Below are positions 1 through 5,124 of a stretch of DNA of 6,720 nucleotides, in pieces. The notes beneath the pieces were generated by a model. The model ran no database searches and was not told the DNA's origin. It worked only from the letters and a program-made list of their open reading frames with translations. The DNA comes from a bacterium (lineage in GTDB: Bacteria > Bacillota_I > Bacilli_A > RF39 > UBA660), in NCBI GenBank assembly GCA_004560915.1, contig SFTR01000060.1, positions 1-6,720 of the forward strand. Direction: 5' to 3'. Position 1 is the stretch's first letter. Every line of letters begins with the position of its first letter. Both the position numbers and the translations under genes were made by a program.

Positions 1-261
1 ATAACCTATAACAGCTGGTAAAACACCAAAACATACTAAATCAGATAAACTATCTAATTGAATACCATAATGTCTTTCTTCAATAGTTCTTTTTTTCTTT
101 GTTCTAGCAACCTTTCCATCAAACATATCACAAAGACCTGAAAACATTAAACACATAACTGCCCAAAATGTATTTCCTGTAATTGCTAAAAATATACCAA
201 CCATACCTGAAGAAAAACCTAAGTATGTTAATATAACTGTATAATCGTAAAACCCTATCAT
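1..261 (-). CDS. pssA: CDP-diacylglycerol-serine O-phosphatidyltransferase-like protein, N-terminal part (runs off left edge)
   Basis: Integral membrane enzyme of the CDP-alcohol phosphatidyltransferase family. It most likely joins serine to CDP-diacylglycerol to make phosphatidylserine. Only the first 87 codons are in the window, with no stop before position 1. The visible part begins MIGFYDYTVI, has hydrophobic segments at about residues 8-27 and 32-47, and then carries the family signature: D45, D48-G49, A52-R53, G66, D70 and D74, the metal- and CDP-binding aspartates. It continues with LVCFGVLPA, which resembles PssA more than PgsA. The AR-to-G66 spacing is 12 residues rather than the common 8; I recall clostridial PssA-like proteins with a similar insertion. 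The ATG at 261 is supported by an AGGTG ribosome site about 6 nt upstream and a promoter immediately before it. Membership of the family is seen directly; serine as the acceptor is inferred from similarity. Confidence 0.85.
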   Translation of the reverse strand, partial: MIGFYDYTVILTYLGFSSGMVGIFLAITGNTFWAVMCLMFSGLCDMFDGKVARTKKKRTIEERHYGIQLDSLSDLVCFGVLPAVIGY

Positions 262-278
262 ATAACACCTCTATTACC

Positions 279-307
279 ATTATACAAACATTTCACATAA
301 AAATCAA
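279..307 (-). promoter_or_regulatory. Sigma-A-type promoter for the pssA-like gene
   Basis: Reading the minus strand, TTGATT (302-307) is followed after exactly 17 nt by a perfect TATAAT (279-284). The predicted start near 272 gives a leader of only about 10 nt that contains the AGGTG ribosome site (about 266-270). It lies downstream of the pilin terminator, so the pssA-like gene appears to be transcribed independently. Predicted from sequence only. Confidence 0.65.
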
Positions 308-327
308 ACTTTGAACAAACATTTACA

Positions 328-356
328 TAAAGAAAAAGATAACTTTCGTTATCTTA
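328..356 (-). terminator. Rho-independent terminator of the pilin-like gene
   Basis: A perfect 8-bp inverted repeat, 336-343 with 348-355, has a 4-nt loop that reads GAAA on the minus strand (a GNRA-type tetraloop). On the minus strand it is followed by a TTTTTCTTT tract. The 5' arm begins inside the TAA stop codon (354-356) of the pilin-like gene, so the gene ends exactly in its terminator. There is no T-run on the plus-strand side, so it should act on minus-strand transcripts only. Confidence 0.75.
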
Positions 357-1142
357 ATGAACATCTATATTATCATTAGTAATCATCTTAGTTACTAATC
401 TTCCGCCGCCTTCATCTCCATATACATCATATACACCCATTACTCTCCACATAGTTCCACCATATTTTAAGTAATTATTTGTTTCATCTCCAGCTATTAT
501 ACAAGCATTTACTCTATCACCTGAATCAGTACTTGCGATATATAATCCATCAGTTTGTTCTAATTTACCATTCTTTTTAACTAATTTAGCAAGTTTAATC
601 GGTTTTCCATTTTCATAAATACATCCACAATAATCAGTGTCTCCAGTTCCATATTTACCAACGAACATACCAGTCATAAATCTCTTGCATACTTGTTCTA
701 CTAAAGTACCATTTGTTATAGTAGTTGTTTGTCCTTCAAATGTAGCACTAACACCAGCAGCTTCTTTCTTAATAATTACATAGTTATCATTCATAGATTT
801 TTTATTAACAGGATCAACTACACAACCTTTATCACTCTTATATTCTTCACTAGTTACATCTTGACATATTGAATCACTAGCATCTTTATCAGTTGACATA
901 AATCCTGCATTAATAAGTTCATAAACATATACTTTTACTTCACTTCTACCGTTAAATATATCAGGATTATTAGTTCCATATAACTCAGCAGCACCAATAA
1001 TTTGTTCTACTTTAGTCTTATAAACTCTTTGATTAATCTTTTTATTTATAGAAATAATACTTGGTATAGCTATTACAACAATTATAGCTATCAAAGCAAT
1101 CACAACTAGCAACTCTGTTAAAGTGAAACCTTTTTTATTCAT
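354..1142 (-). CDS. Type IV pilin-like / type II secretion pseudopilin-like protein with cysteine-rich C-terminal region
   Basis: A 262-residue protein with a textbook class III (prepilin) leader: MNKKG followed by FTLTELLVVIALIAIIVVIA. A prepilin peptidase would cut after G5, leaving F6 as the new N-terminus with the conserved glutamate at mature position 5 (E10). Residues 6-29 form the hydrophobic helix used for membrane anchoring and filament packing. The rest is extracytoplasmic, with six cysteines (93, 107, 152, 172, 174, 214) and a C-terminal motif around NNYLKYGGTMWRVMGVYD (about 222-239). That motif resembles a module I recall from large pilin-like surface proteins of gut Firmicutes, where the chain usually continues much further. 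Here it stops about 20 residues later, in the terminator, so it may be a short or decayed paralogue. No prepilin peptidase, ATPase or other pilin gene is nearby. The ATG has an AGAGG site 8 nt upstream and its own promoter. Function beyond a pilin-like surface protein is unknown. Confidence 0.85.
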   Translation of the reverse strand: MNKKGFTLTELLVVIALIAIIVVIAIPSIISINKKINQRVYKTKVEQIIGAAELYGTNNPDIFNGRSEVKVYVYELINAGFMSTDKDASDSICQDVTSEEYKSDKGCVVDPVNKKSMNDNYVIIKKEAAGVSATFEGQTTTITNGTLVEQVCKRFMTGMFVGKYGTGDTDYCGCIYENGKPIKLAKLVKKNGKLEQTDGLYIASTDSGDRVNACIIAGDETNNYLKYGGTMWRVMGVYDVYGDEGGGRLVTKMITNDNIDVH

Positions 1143-1145
1143 ATT

Positions 1146-1191
1146 AAAAACCTCTATTCTATATATACATTATAATAGAATAAAGGTTTCT
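1146..1191 (-). terminator. Long terminator hairpin after engB that also contains the pilin ribosome site
   Basis: Positions 1146-1162 pair with 1175-1191 to give about 17 bp, including two G-U wobbles on the minus-strand RNA, with a 12-nt loop. The 3' arm ends in GAGGTTTTT, giving a U-run, and an A-rich 5' side pairs with it as in ordinary intrinsic terminators. It starts 6 nt after the engB stop codon, so it should end the ackA-nrnA-engB transcript. The 3' arm contains the AGAGG Shine-Dalgarno site of the pilin gene (1151-1155), so any read-through RNA would hide that site. Confidence 0.65.
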
Positions 1192-1197
1192 TTTCAA
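1169..1197 (-). promoter_or_regulatory. Promoter of the pilin-like gene, embedded in the engB terminator
   Basis: On the minus strand, TTGAAA (1192-1197) directly follows the engB stop codon. After exactly 17 nt comes a perfect TATAAT (1169-1174). The spacer is the 5' arm of the terminator hairpin and the -10 box lies in its loop. The predicted start, near 1162, falls at the beginning of the 3' arm. A transcript from this promoter therefore lacks the 5' arm and leaves the AGAGG ribosome site open. Confidence 0.7.
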
Positions 1198-1785
1198 CTA
1201 TTTTTCAAAATAATTTTCTATAATTTCATAAACTCTTTCTTTACCTATTTTAGTTACACTTGAGAAATTTATTATCTCATCTCCTAGCGCAGGATTTAAT
1301 GTATTTTTAATTAAATCATCTTGTTTTGCTCTAAGTGATCTATTTACTTTATCATATTTAGTAGCAACTATTGTAACAGGCAAATTATAGTATTTTAAGA
1401 ATTTATACATAAGTACATCATCTTCAGTTGGTTTATGTCTATAATCTACAAGTAAGAATACATGCTTTAAGTATGGTCTTTGTTTTAAGTATTCTTCTAT
1501 CATTACTCCAAATTTTTCAATTTGTTTTTTACTAGTAGCTGCATATCCATATCCTGGTACATCTACTATATAGAATTCATCATTTACTTTATAAAAGTTT
1601 AATGTAGTAGTTTTACCAGGTTTAGAACTTGTTCTTGCTAAGTTTTTTCTATTTATTATAGTATTTATAAAACTACTCTTACCAACATTACTTCTTCCTA
1701 AACATAGAAACTCATTTTTCTTATCTTCAGGATATTGACTTATTCTAACAGCAATAATTGGCTCATCTACTTTAGTAACTTCCAT
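1198..1785 (-). CDS. engB: Ribosome biogenesis GTPase EngB/YsxC
   Basis: A GTPase of the TrmE-Era-EngA-EngB-Septin-like class that helps assemble the 50S ribosomal subunit in the cytoplasm. At 195 residues it has the same length as Bacillus subtilis YsxC as I recall it. GTP-binding motifs are complete: G1 GRSNVGKS (30-37), the switch region KPGKTTTLNF (55-64) containing the G2 threonine, G3 DVPG (75-78), G4 TKYDK (142-146) and G5 SSVTK (175-179). The open frame extends to a GTG at 1800. I prefer the ATG at 1785 because MEVTK...AV...QYPE aligns with the N-terminus of YsxC, and because GAGAAG lies 7 nt upstream. The GTG would lie inside nrnA, with only a poorly spaced ribosome site. The ATG follows the nrnA stop by 1 nt, so translation is probably coupled. 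Last gene of the ackA-nrnA-engB operon. Confidence 0.95.
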   Translation of the reverse strand: MEVTKVDEPIIAVRISQYPEDKKNEFLCLGRSNVGKSSFINTIINRKNLARTSSKPGKTTTLNFYKVNDEFYIVDVPGYGYAATSKKQIEKFGVMIEEYLKQRPYLKHVFLLVDYRHKPTEDDVLMYKFLKYYNLPVTIVATKYDKVNRSLRAKQDDLIKNTLNPALGDEIINFSSVTKIGKERVYEIIENYFEK

Positions 1786-1786
1786 A

Positions 1787-2749
1787 TTATTTCTTCTCAC
1801 TTTCCATATATTCCTTACAAGCCTTTGATAAATCTTTCATTAAAGCATCAACGACTTCTTTAGAATCTGTTCTAACACCACTTGCAAATTTATGTCCACC
1901 ACCATTATATTTAGCAGCAATTTCATTTATTACTGGACCTCTACTTCTAATATTAACTCTATACATATTATTTTTAGCATCATGTGATGAAAACGCCCAA
2001 ACAACCACTTCATTAATATTATTAAAATCATTAATCATATTAGATGCAGCTGATATATCAGAGTTTAATGATTGTATAACATCATCCTCAAGTTCTATAG
2101 AACCAAAACCATATTTATCAACTTTCATAGTAGATGCTATATACCCCATTAGTCTTACTTCACTAAGTGGTTTAGCATACACAAATCTATATAGTTTTTC
2201 TATATCTAATTTATATTTCTTAATGATTTCAGCAACTGACTCAAAAGTCTTATAATTTACACTAAATAAGAATCTATTTGAATCACTTACTATACCAATA
2301 TATATTTTTCCAGCAATACTTTCATTCATTTTAAGTTTAGTATTATTTATAAGTTCTAAGACAAGTTCTGATGCACTACTTGCATCTTCTCTAATTAATT
2401 CTATATCACTATATTTATCTACTAATGGATGATGATCTATCTTAATAATATGTTTAAATGATAAGAAATTATCTATATCAACACGTCTATTATCAGGAGT
2501 ATCAACTACTATTAATAAAGCATTTTCATAATCATAATTACTTACTTTATCTACTTTACCAAAATACTTAAATCTTGATACTGTAGTTCCAACAGCATAC
2601 ACTTCCTTATTTGGAAATGTAAGTAATATAGAGTCTTTTAAAGCCATCTGACTACCAAAAGCATCAGGATCTGGCCCAATATGTCTAGCAATATAAATCT
2701 TCTTAAACTTCTTTATTTCATTATATATTGATTTATAAATATTATTCAT
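1787..2749 (-). CDS. nrnA: DHH/DHHA1 phosphoesterase, NrnA-type oligoribonuclease / pAp phosphatase
   Basis: A 320-residue cytoplasmic enzyme of the DHH superfamily. Relatives degrade 2-5-nt RNAs and dephosphorylate 3'-phosphoadenosine 5'-phosphate; some act on linear cyclic-dinucleotide products. Manganese-binding motifs are present in order: H23-x3-D27-x-D29 (HIGPDPDAFGS), D83 in VVDTPD, D105-H106-H107, and D156 in GIVSDSNRF. The C-terminal DHHA1 substrate-binding domain carries NIRSRG (266-271) and the NGGGHKFASG loop (282-291). Length and domain order match NrnA (about 310-325 aa). There is no transmembrane or GGDEF region, so it is not GdpP. The motif II/III wording (DTPD, SDSNRF) differs slightly from common NrnA (TDTG-type), but all metal ligands are kept. 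The ATG has AGAAG 6 nt upstream. It lies 13 nt after ackA and 1 nt before engB, so it is co-transcribed with both. The exact substrate preference cannot be read from sequence. Confidence 0.9.
   Translation of the reverse strand: MNNIYKSIYNEIKKFKKIYIARHIGPDPDAFGSQMALKDSILLTFPNKEVYAVGTTVSRFKYFGKVDKVSNYDYENALLIVVDTPDNRRVDIDNFLSFKHIIKIDHHPLVDKYSDIELIREDASSASELVLELINNTKLKMNESIAGKIYIGIVSDSNRFLFSVNYKTFESVAEIIKKYKLDIEKLYRFVYAKPLSEVRLMGYIASTMKVDKYGFGSIELEDDVIQSLNSDISAASNMINDFNNINEVVVWAFSSHDAKNNMYRVNIRSRGPVINEIAAKYNGGGHKFASGVRTDSKEVVDALMKDLSKACKEYMESEKK
1793..1798 (-). promoter_or_regulatory. Ribosome binding site deciding the engB start
   Basis: GAGAAG on the minus strand, formed by the last sense codons of nrnA, lies 7 nt before the ATG at 1785. 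It supports that ATG over the in-frame GTG at 1798-1800, which overlaps this site. Confidence 0.5.
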
Positions 2750-2762
2750 TAATTACTTCTTT

Positions 2763-3956
2763 CTATTTAACTAGATTATAAGTATCTTTTATAATCATAA
2801 TTTCTTCATTAGTTGGAAGAACTCTTACTACAACACTAGAGTCATCAGTAGAAATAATACCTTCTACCTCATCCTTGAAACTAGCAATCTTAGTATTCTT
2901 TTCATCATCAATCTTAATTCCTAAAGCACTAAGTCTTCCTAAAATAGCTTTACGTGCTTCAATACCATTTTCACCAACACCAGCAGTGAATACAATTGAA
3001 TCTACTTTTCCATCTAATTTAATATAATATTCAGCAATGTATTTAGCAATACGATCATTATACATATCAAGTGCTAATATAGCATTTTCTTCACCCTTAG
3101 CTGCAGCATCTTCAACATCTCTACAATCACTAAATCCACTAATACCAAGAAGTCCACTCTTCTTATTTAAATCATTAGTAATTTGTTCGATATCTTCTCC
3201 AGATTCTTTAGCTACATATTCTATAATTGAAGGGTCAATAGCTCCACTACGAGTACCCATCATTAATCCATCAAGTGGACTAATACCCATAGTAGTATCA
3301 TAACACTTACCTTCTTTAATAACACTAATAGAAGCCCCACTACCAATATGACAAATAATTAGATTAACATCATCTTTACCTAATTTTTCCTTCATTTTTA
3401 ATGTAATATATTTATGACTAGTTCCATGGAAACCATATTTACGTACACCATATTTAGTATACCATTCCATAGGCACTGGATACATATAGTTTACTTTAGG
3501 CATAGTTTGATGGAATGCAGTATCATATACAGCAACCATAGGTACACCTGGAAGAGCCTTTTGCATAGCTTCAATACCAGCTAAATTTCCTGGATGATGA
3601 AGAGGACCTAACTTAGTTAAAGACTTAATATCTTCAATAACTTCATCATTAATTAAAACTGAATCACAATATTTTTCACCACCATGTAAAACTCTATGTC
3701 CTACTCCTTTAATTTCATCTAAACTTTCTACAGCTTTATATTTTAATAATTCTTCAATTAAAGCATTAGCTGCTTCAGTATGATTCTTTAAATACTTAGT
3801 TTCTTTATACTTTTTACCATTTACTTTAGTAGTCCAAAAACTATCTTTAAGACCAATCTTTTCAAAATAACCGCTAATAAGTAACTTCTCTTCAGGCATT
3901 TCAACTAATTGAAATTTTAAAGAAGAACTACCAGCATTAACACATAATATTTTCAT
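2763..3956 (-). CDS. ackA: Acetate kinase
   Basis: Cytoplasmic enzyme that interconverts acetyl phosphate + ADP with acetate + ATP. In fermenters it yields ATP in the last step of acetate production. The full-length 397-residue protein matches the family size and has all the hallmark residues, compared with the Methanosarcina enzyme: N7 in VNAGSSSLKF, R88 in GHRVLHGG (R91), D145 in YDTAFH (D148), H177 in GFHGTSH (H180), R236 in GTRSGAIDP (R241), the nucleotide-binding CHIGSGAS (202-209), TAGVGENG (324-331), and E384 in TNEE. The ATG has GAAGGA 8 nt upstream and a good promoter further up. No phosphotransacetylase gene is in the window, so the partner enzyme must be encoded elsewhere. First gene of an operon with nrnA and engB. 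Identification is secure. Confidence 0.98.
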   Translation of the reverse strand: MKILCVNAGSSSLKFQLVEMPEEKLLISGYFEKIGLKDSFWTTKVNGKKYKETKYLKNHTEAANALIEELLKYKAVESLDEIKGVGHRVLHGGEKYCDSVLINDEVIEDIKSLTKLGPLHHPGNLAGIEAMQKALPGVPMVAVYDTAFHQTMPKVNYMYPVPMEWYTKYGVRKYGFHGTSHKYITLKMKEKLGKDDVNLIICHIGSGASISVIKEGKCYDTTMGISPLDGLMMGTRSGAIDPSIIEYVAKESGEDIEQITNDLNKKSGLLGISGFSDCRDVEDAAAKGEENAILALDMYNDRIAKYIAEYYIKLDGKVDSIVFTAGVGENGIEARKAILGRLSALGIKIDDEKNTKIASFKDEVEGIISTDDSSVVVRVLPTNEEIMIIKDTYNLVK

Positions 3957-3985
3957 CTAATGTTTCCTTCTTTCTTTTCTTTTAT

Positions 3986-4014
3986 ATTATAACAAAGAAT
4001 AAAAGAAAAGTGAA
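3986..4014 (-). promoter_or_regulatory. Extended -10 promoter of the ackA-nrnA-engB operon
   Basis: On the minus strand, TTCACT (4009-4014) is followed after 17 nt by TATAAT (3986-3991), with the extended TG at -15/-14 (TGTTATAAT). The weak -35 and strong extended -10 are a common pairing. The -35 lies inside the 3' arm of the upstream terminator, and the -10 lies just past its T-rich tail. The leader is about 23 nt and contains GAAGGA. Confidence 0.6.
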
Positions 4015-4030
4015 ACATTAATTCCACTTT
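3993..4030 (-). terminator. Terminator of the 51-codon small ORF
   Basis: On the minus strand, 4022-4030 pairs with 4007-4015 (9 bp, one G-U) around a 6-nt loop. The T-rich tail TCTTTTATTCTTT (3994-4006) follows. The hairpin begins inside the TAA stop codon of the small ORF, the same stop-in-terminator layout as the pilin gene. This separates the small gene from ackA and supports it being a real transcription unit. Confidence 0.6.
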
Positions 4031-4184
4031 AAACTTTATTTTTAATTATTTTCTTATCATTATATTTCTCTAATCTATCAAATTGATATTTATAGTCACA
4101 CTCATATTCTTGATTTCTACTATTCATTATTTTCATTTTATATAATAGTTTATTTTTTTTACTATAATAGTTATTTAGTATCAT
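4029..4184 (-). CDS. Small basic protein of unknown function (51 aa)
   Basis: A short ORF, ATG (4184) to TAA (4029), beginning MILNNYYSKK and ending KIIKNKV. It has 11 Lys and 2 Arg against 6 acidic residues (net about +7), 7 Tyr, 7 Asn and one Cys (C29). There is no membrane segment or signal peptide, and I recognise no family. Evidence that it is a gene: the best Shine-Dalgarno site in the window (GGAGG, 5 nt before the ATG), and a terminator that begins in its stop codon. It fills the otherwise empty space between ackA and the divergent plus-strand gene. Evidence against: a 51-codon ORF rich in Lys/Asn/Tyr can arise by chance in DNA this AT-rich, and no clear promoter is visible. Nucleic-acid binding would suit the charge, but this is only a guess. 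Internal ATGs at codons 17 and 20 lack such a ribosome site. Confidence 0.55.
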   Translation of the reverse strand: MILNNYYSKKNKLLYKMKIMNSRNQEYECDYKYQFDRLEKYNDKKIIKNKV

Positions 4185-4189
4185 ACTTT

Positions 4190-4194
4190 CCTCC
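4190..4194 (-). promoter_or_regulatory. Strong Shine-Dalgarno site of the small ORF
   Basis: GGAGG on the minus strand, 5 nt before the ATG at 4184, matches the anti-Shine-Dalgarno core perfectly. The larger genes here use weaker sites (AGAGG, GAAGGA, GAGAAG). It is the main reason for calling the small ORF and choosing its start. Confidence 0.6.
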
Positions 4195-4212
4195 ACTACA
4201 TAGTATGTGAAA

Positions 4213-4241
4213 TTTACAAAAAATAATACTTATGATATAAT
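4213..4241 (+). promoter_or_regulatory. Promoter of the plus-strand repeat-protein gene
   Basis: TTTACA (4213-4218), a 17-nt spacer and TATAAT (4236-4241) with an extended TG (TGATATAAT) make this a strong predicted sigma-A promoter. The start is expected near 4248, giving a leader of about 17 nt with AAAGG (4253-4257) 7 nt before the ATG. It sits in the 80-bp divergent region shared with the small ORF on the other strand. Confidence 0.7.
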
Positions 4242-4264
4242 ATTTTCGAAAGAAAGGGATTAAT

Positions 4265-5119
4265 ATGAAGGGTAAAGAATCTTCTAAAAAAATTGTTATA
4301 AGAGGAGTTATAGTAGTAGTTTCAGCAATTATATTATTGATTGCTATAGACTTATTGAATGTATTAGCATTTAATGGAAAACCTATGTTTTTAATAAGTG
4401 AAAATGATACTAAACAAAGTTCTATACTTTATGATATTTATGATTGTAATGGTAAAAGAGTTTATAAATTTAAAGGAACTAAATTTAATTGTCCAGTAGA
4501 AGAAAATAAAAAAGTTATTACTATTACTGATAAAAGCGAAGGACAATATTGTGCTGATGCAATAGAATATTATTATAAAGATTATTATTTTACTTGTATT
4601 AAGAGTCAATATGTTATAGTAACTGTTAATGGTAAAGAATATACTATTAAAGAAGCATTAAATAATGGTATTGTTACTATGGATGAGTTAATAGAAATAG
4701 GATTTAAACCACTTAAAAAGAGTGTTACTGATGATCCAAGTGATGAACCAACAACACCTACTGAACCAACTAAACCAGAAAATCCAACTACTCCAAGTGA
4801 ACCAACTAAACCCGGAGAACCAACAACACCAAGTGAGCCTGCAAAACCAGTAACTCCAACAACACCAGAAAAACCATCAGATAACACAAATAAAAAGAAA
4901 ATAACTATTACTGATACAAGTGCTGGTAAGAATTGTGCTCAAGCTATTGAATACTACTATAAAAGATATTACTTCAATTGTATTAAGAGTCAATATGTTA
5001 TAGTAACTGTTAATGGTAAAAAATATAATATAAAAGAAGCTTTAAATAATGGAATTGTTACAATGGATGAATTAATTGAAGCTGGGTTCAAACCTCAAAC
5101 AGATGCTGTTGATAGATAG
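4265..5119 (+). CDS. Membrane-anchored extracellular protein with two 68-residue repeats and a Pro/Thr-rich linker
   Basis: A 284-residue protein and the only plus-strand gene. A basic N-terminus (MKGKESSKK) precedes one hydrophobic helix at about residues 10-36. There is no lipobox cysteine, so it is probably a signal anchor with the C-terminus outside. Residues 40-80 (starting KPMFLISEND) hold a C61-x14-C76 pair. Repeat 1 is 82-149, the linker is about 154-209, and repeat 2 is 210-277. The repeats match at 57 of 68 positions. Each has a C-x14-C pair (96/111 and 224/239), an aromatic stretch (EYYYKxYYF), a VIVTVNGK strand and the helix-like KEALNNGIVTMDELIE. I recall similar FxC...AL..G.I...DL segments in small secreted proteins of gut Firmicutes, but know no function. 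The linker of 12-residue units resembles cell-wall-spanning stalks. There is no LPXTG sorting signal. Adhesion or sensing is only inference. Confidence 0.85.
   Translation: MKGKESSKKIVIRGVIVVVSAIILLIAIDLLNVLAFNGKPMFLISENDTKQSSILYDIYDCNGKRVYKFKGTKFNCPVEENKKVITITDKSEGQYCADAIEYYYKDYYFTCIKSQYVIVTVNGKEYTIKEALNNGIVTMDELIEIGFKPLKKSVTDDPSDEPTTPTEPTKPENPTTPSEPTKPGEPTTPSEPAKPVTPTTPEKPSDNTNKKKITITDTSAGKNCAQAIEYYYKRYYFNCIKSQYVIVTVNGKKYNIKEALNNGIVTMDELIEAGFKPQTDAVDR
4508..4711 (+). repeat. Protein repeat unit 1 of the surface protein
   Basis: Encodes residues 82-149. It is 57/68 identical to the unit at 4892-5095 and offset by exactly 384 nt (128 codons). The cysteines at 96 and 111 are 15 positions apart, as in unit 2. 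Confidence 0.9.
4594..4636 (+). repeat. 43-nt perfect direct repeat, copy 1
   Basis: Positions 4594-4636 are identical to 4978-5020 at every base, including all synonymous positions. The coding sequence on either side shows many silent differences. It encodes the CIKSQYVIVTVNGK block. Confidence 0.9.
4748..4882 (+). repeat. Tandem 12-residue Pro/Thr/Glu/Lys linker repeat
   Basis: About 3.75 units of 36 nt (4748-4783, 4784-4819, 4820-4855, 4856-4882) encode PTTPTEPTKPEN, PTTPSEPTKPGE, PTTPSEPAKPVT and a partial last unit. Proline every 2-4 residues with no hydrophobics suggests an extended, flexible wall-spanning spacer between the two repeat domains. Confidence 0.8.
4892..5095 (+). repeat. 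Protein repeat unit 2 of the surface protein
   Basis: Encodes residues 210-277, the second copy of the 68-residue domain, ending at GFKP only seven residues before the C-terminus. The eleven substitutions relative to unit 1 are mostly polar and exposed-type; the cysteines and hydrophobic strand are unchanged. Confidence 0.9.
4978..5020 (+). repeat. 43-nt perfect direct repeat, copy 2
   Basis: Identical to 4594-4636. The two copies are 384 nt apart and in frame, so recombination between them would delete one domain plus the linker without breaking the frame. Confidence 0.9.
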
Positions 5120-5124
5120 ACACT

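Noticed and set aside
1786..1800. GTG start for engB at 1800 (200 aa)
   Set aside because: It lies inside nrnA and the nearest purine-rich sites are badly spaced. The extra MRRNN has no counterpart in the family, whereas the ATG at 1785 aligns with YsxC.
3037..3303. 88-codon plus-strand ORF inside ackA
   Set aside because: It is antisense to a fully conserved acetate kinase gene, has no credible ribosome site or family similarity, and is explained as a shadow of the real frame.
4182..4207. Possible hairpin (CATACT with AGTATG) placing the small-ORF start codon in a stem
   Set aside because: It has only 6 AU-rich base pairs around a 14-nt loop, the Shine-Dalgarno site would stay exposed, and no transcription start is known upstream of it. 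Too weak to claim regulation.
4748..4882. Regular 36-nt units considered as a CRISPR array or minisatellite
   Set aside because: There are no unique spacers between identical repeats. The period comes from a coding Pro/Thr linker in frame with the surrounding gene.
4391..4887. Two minus-strand ORFs (72 and 93 codons) inside the repeat-protein gene
   Set aside because: They mirror the plus-strand coding sequence. The Val/Gly/Ser-rich product is simply the reverse reading of the Pro/Thr linker, and the other is an Ile/Phe-rich shadow of the Asn/Lys-rich coding strand.
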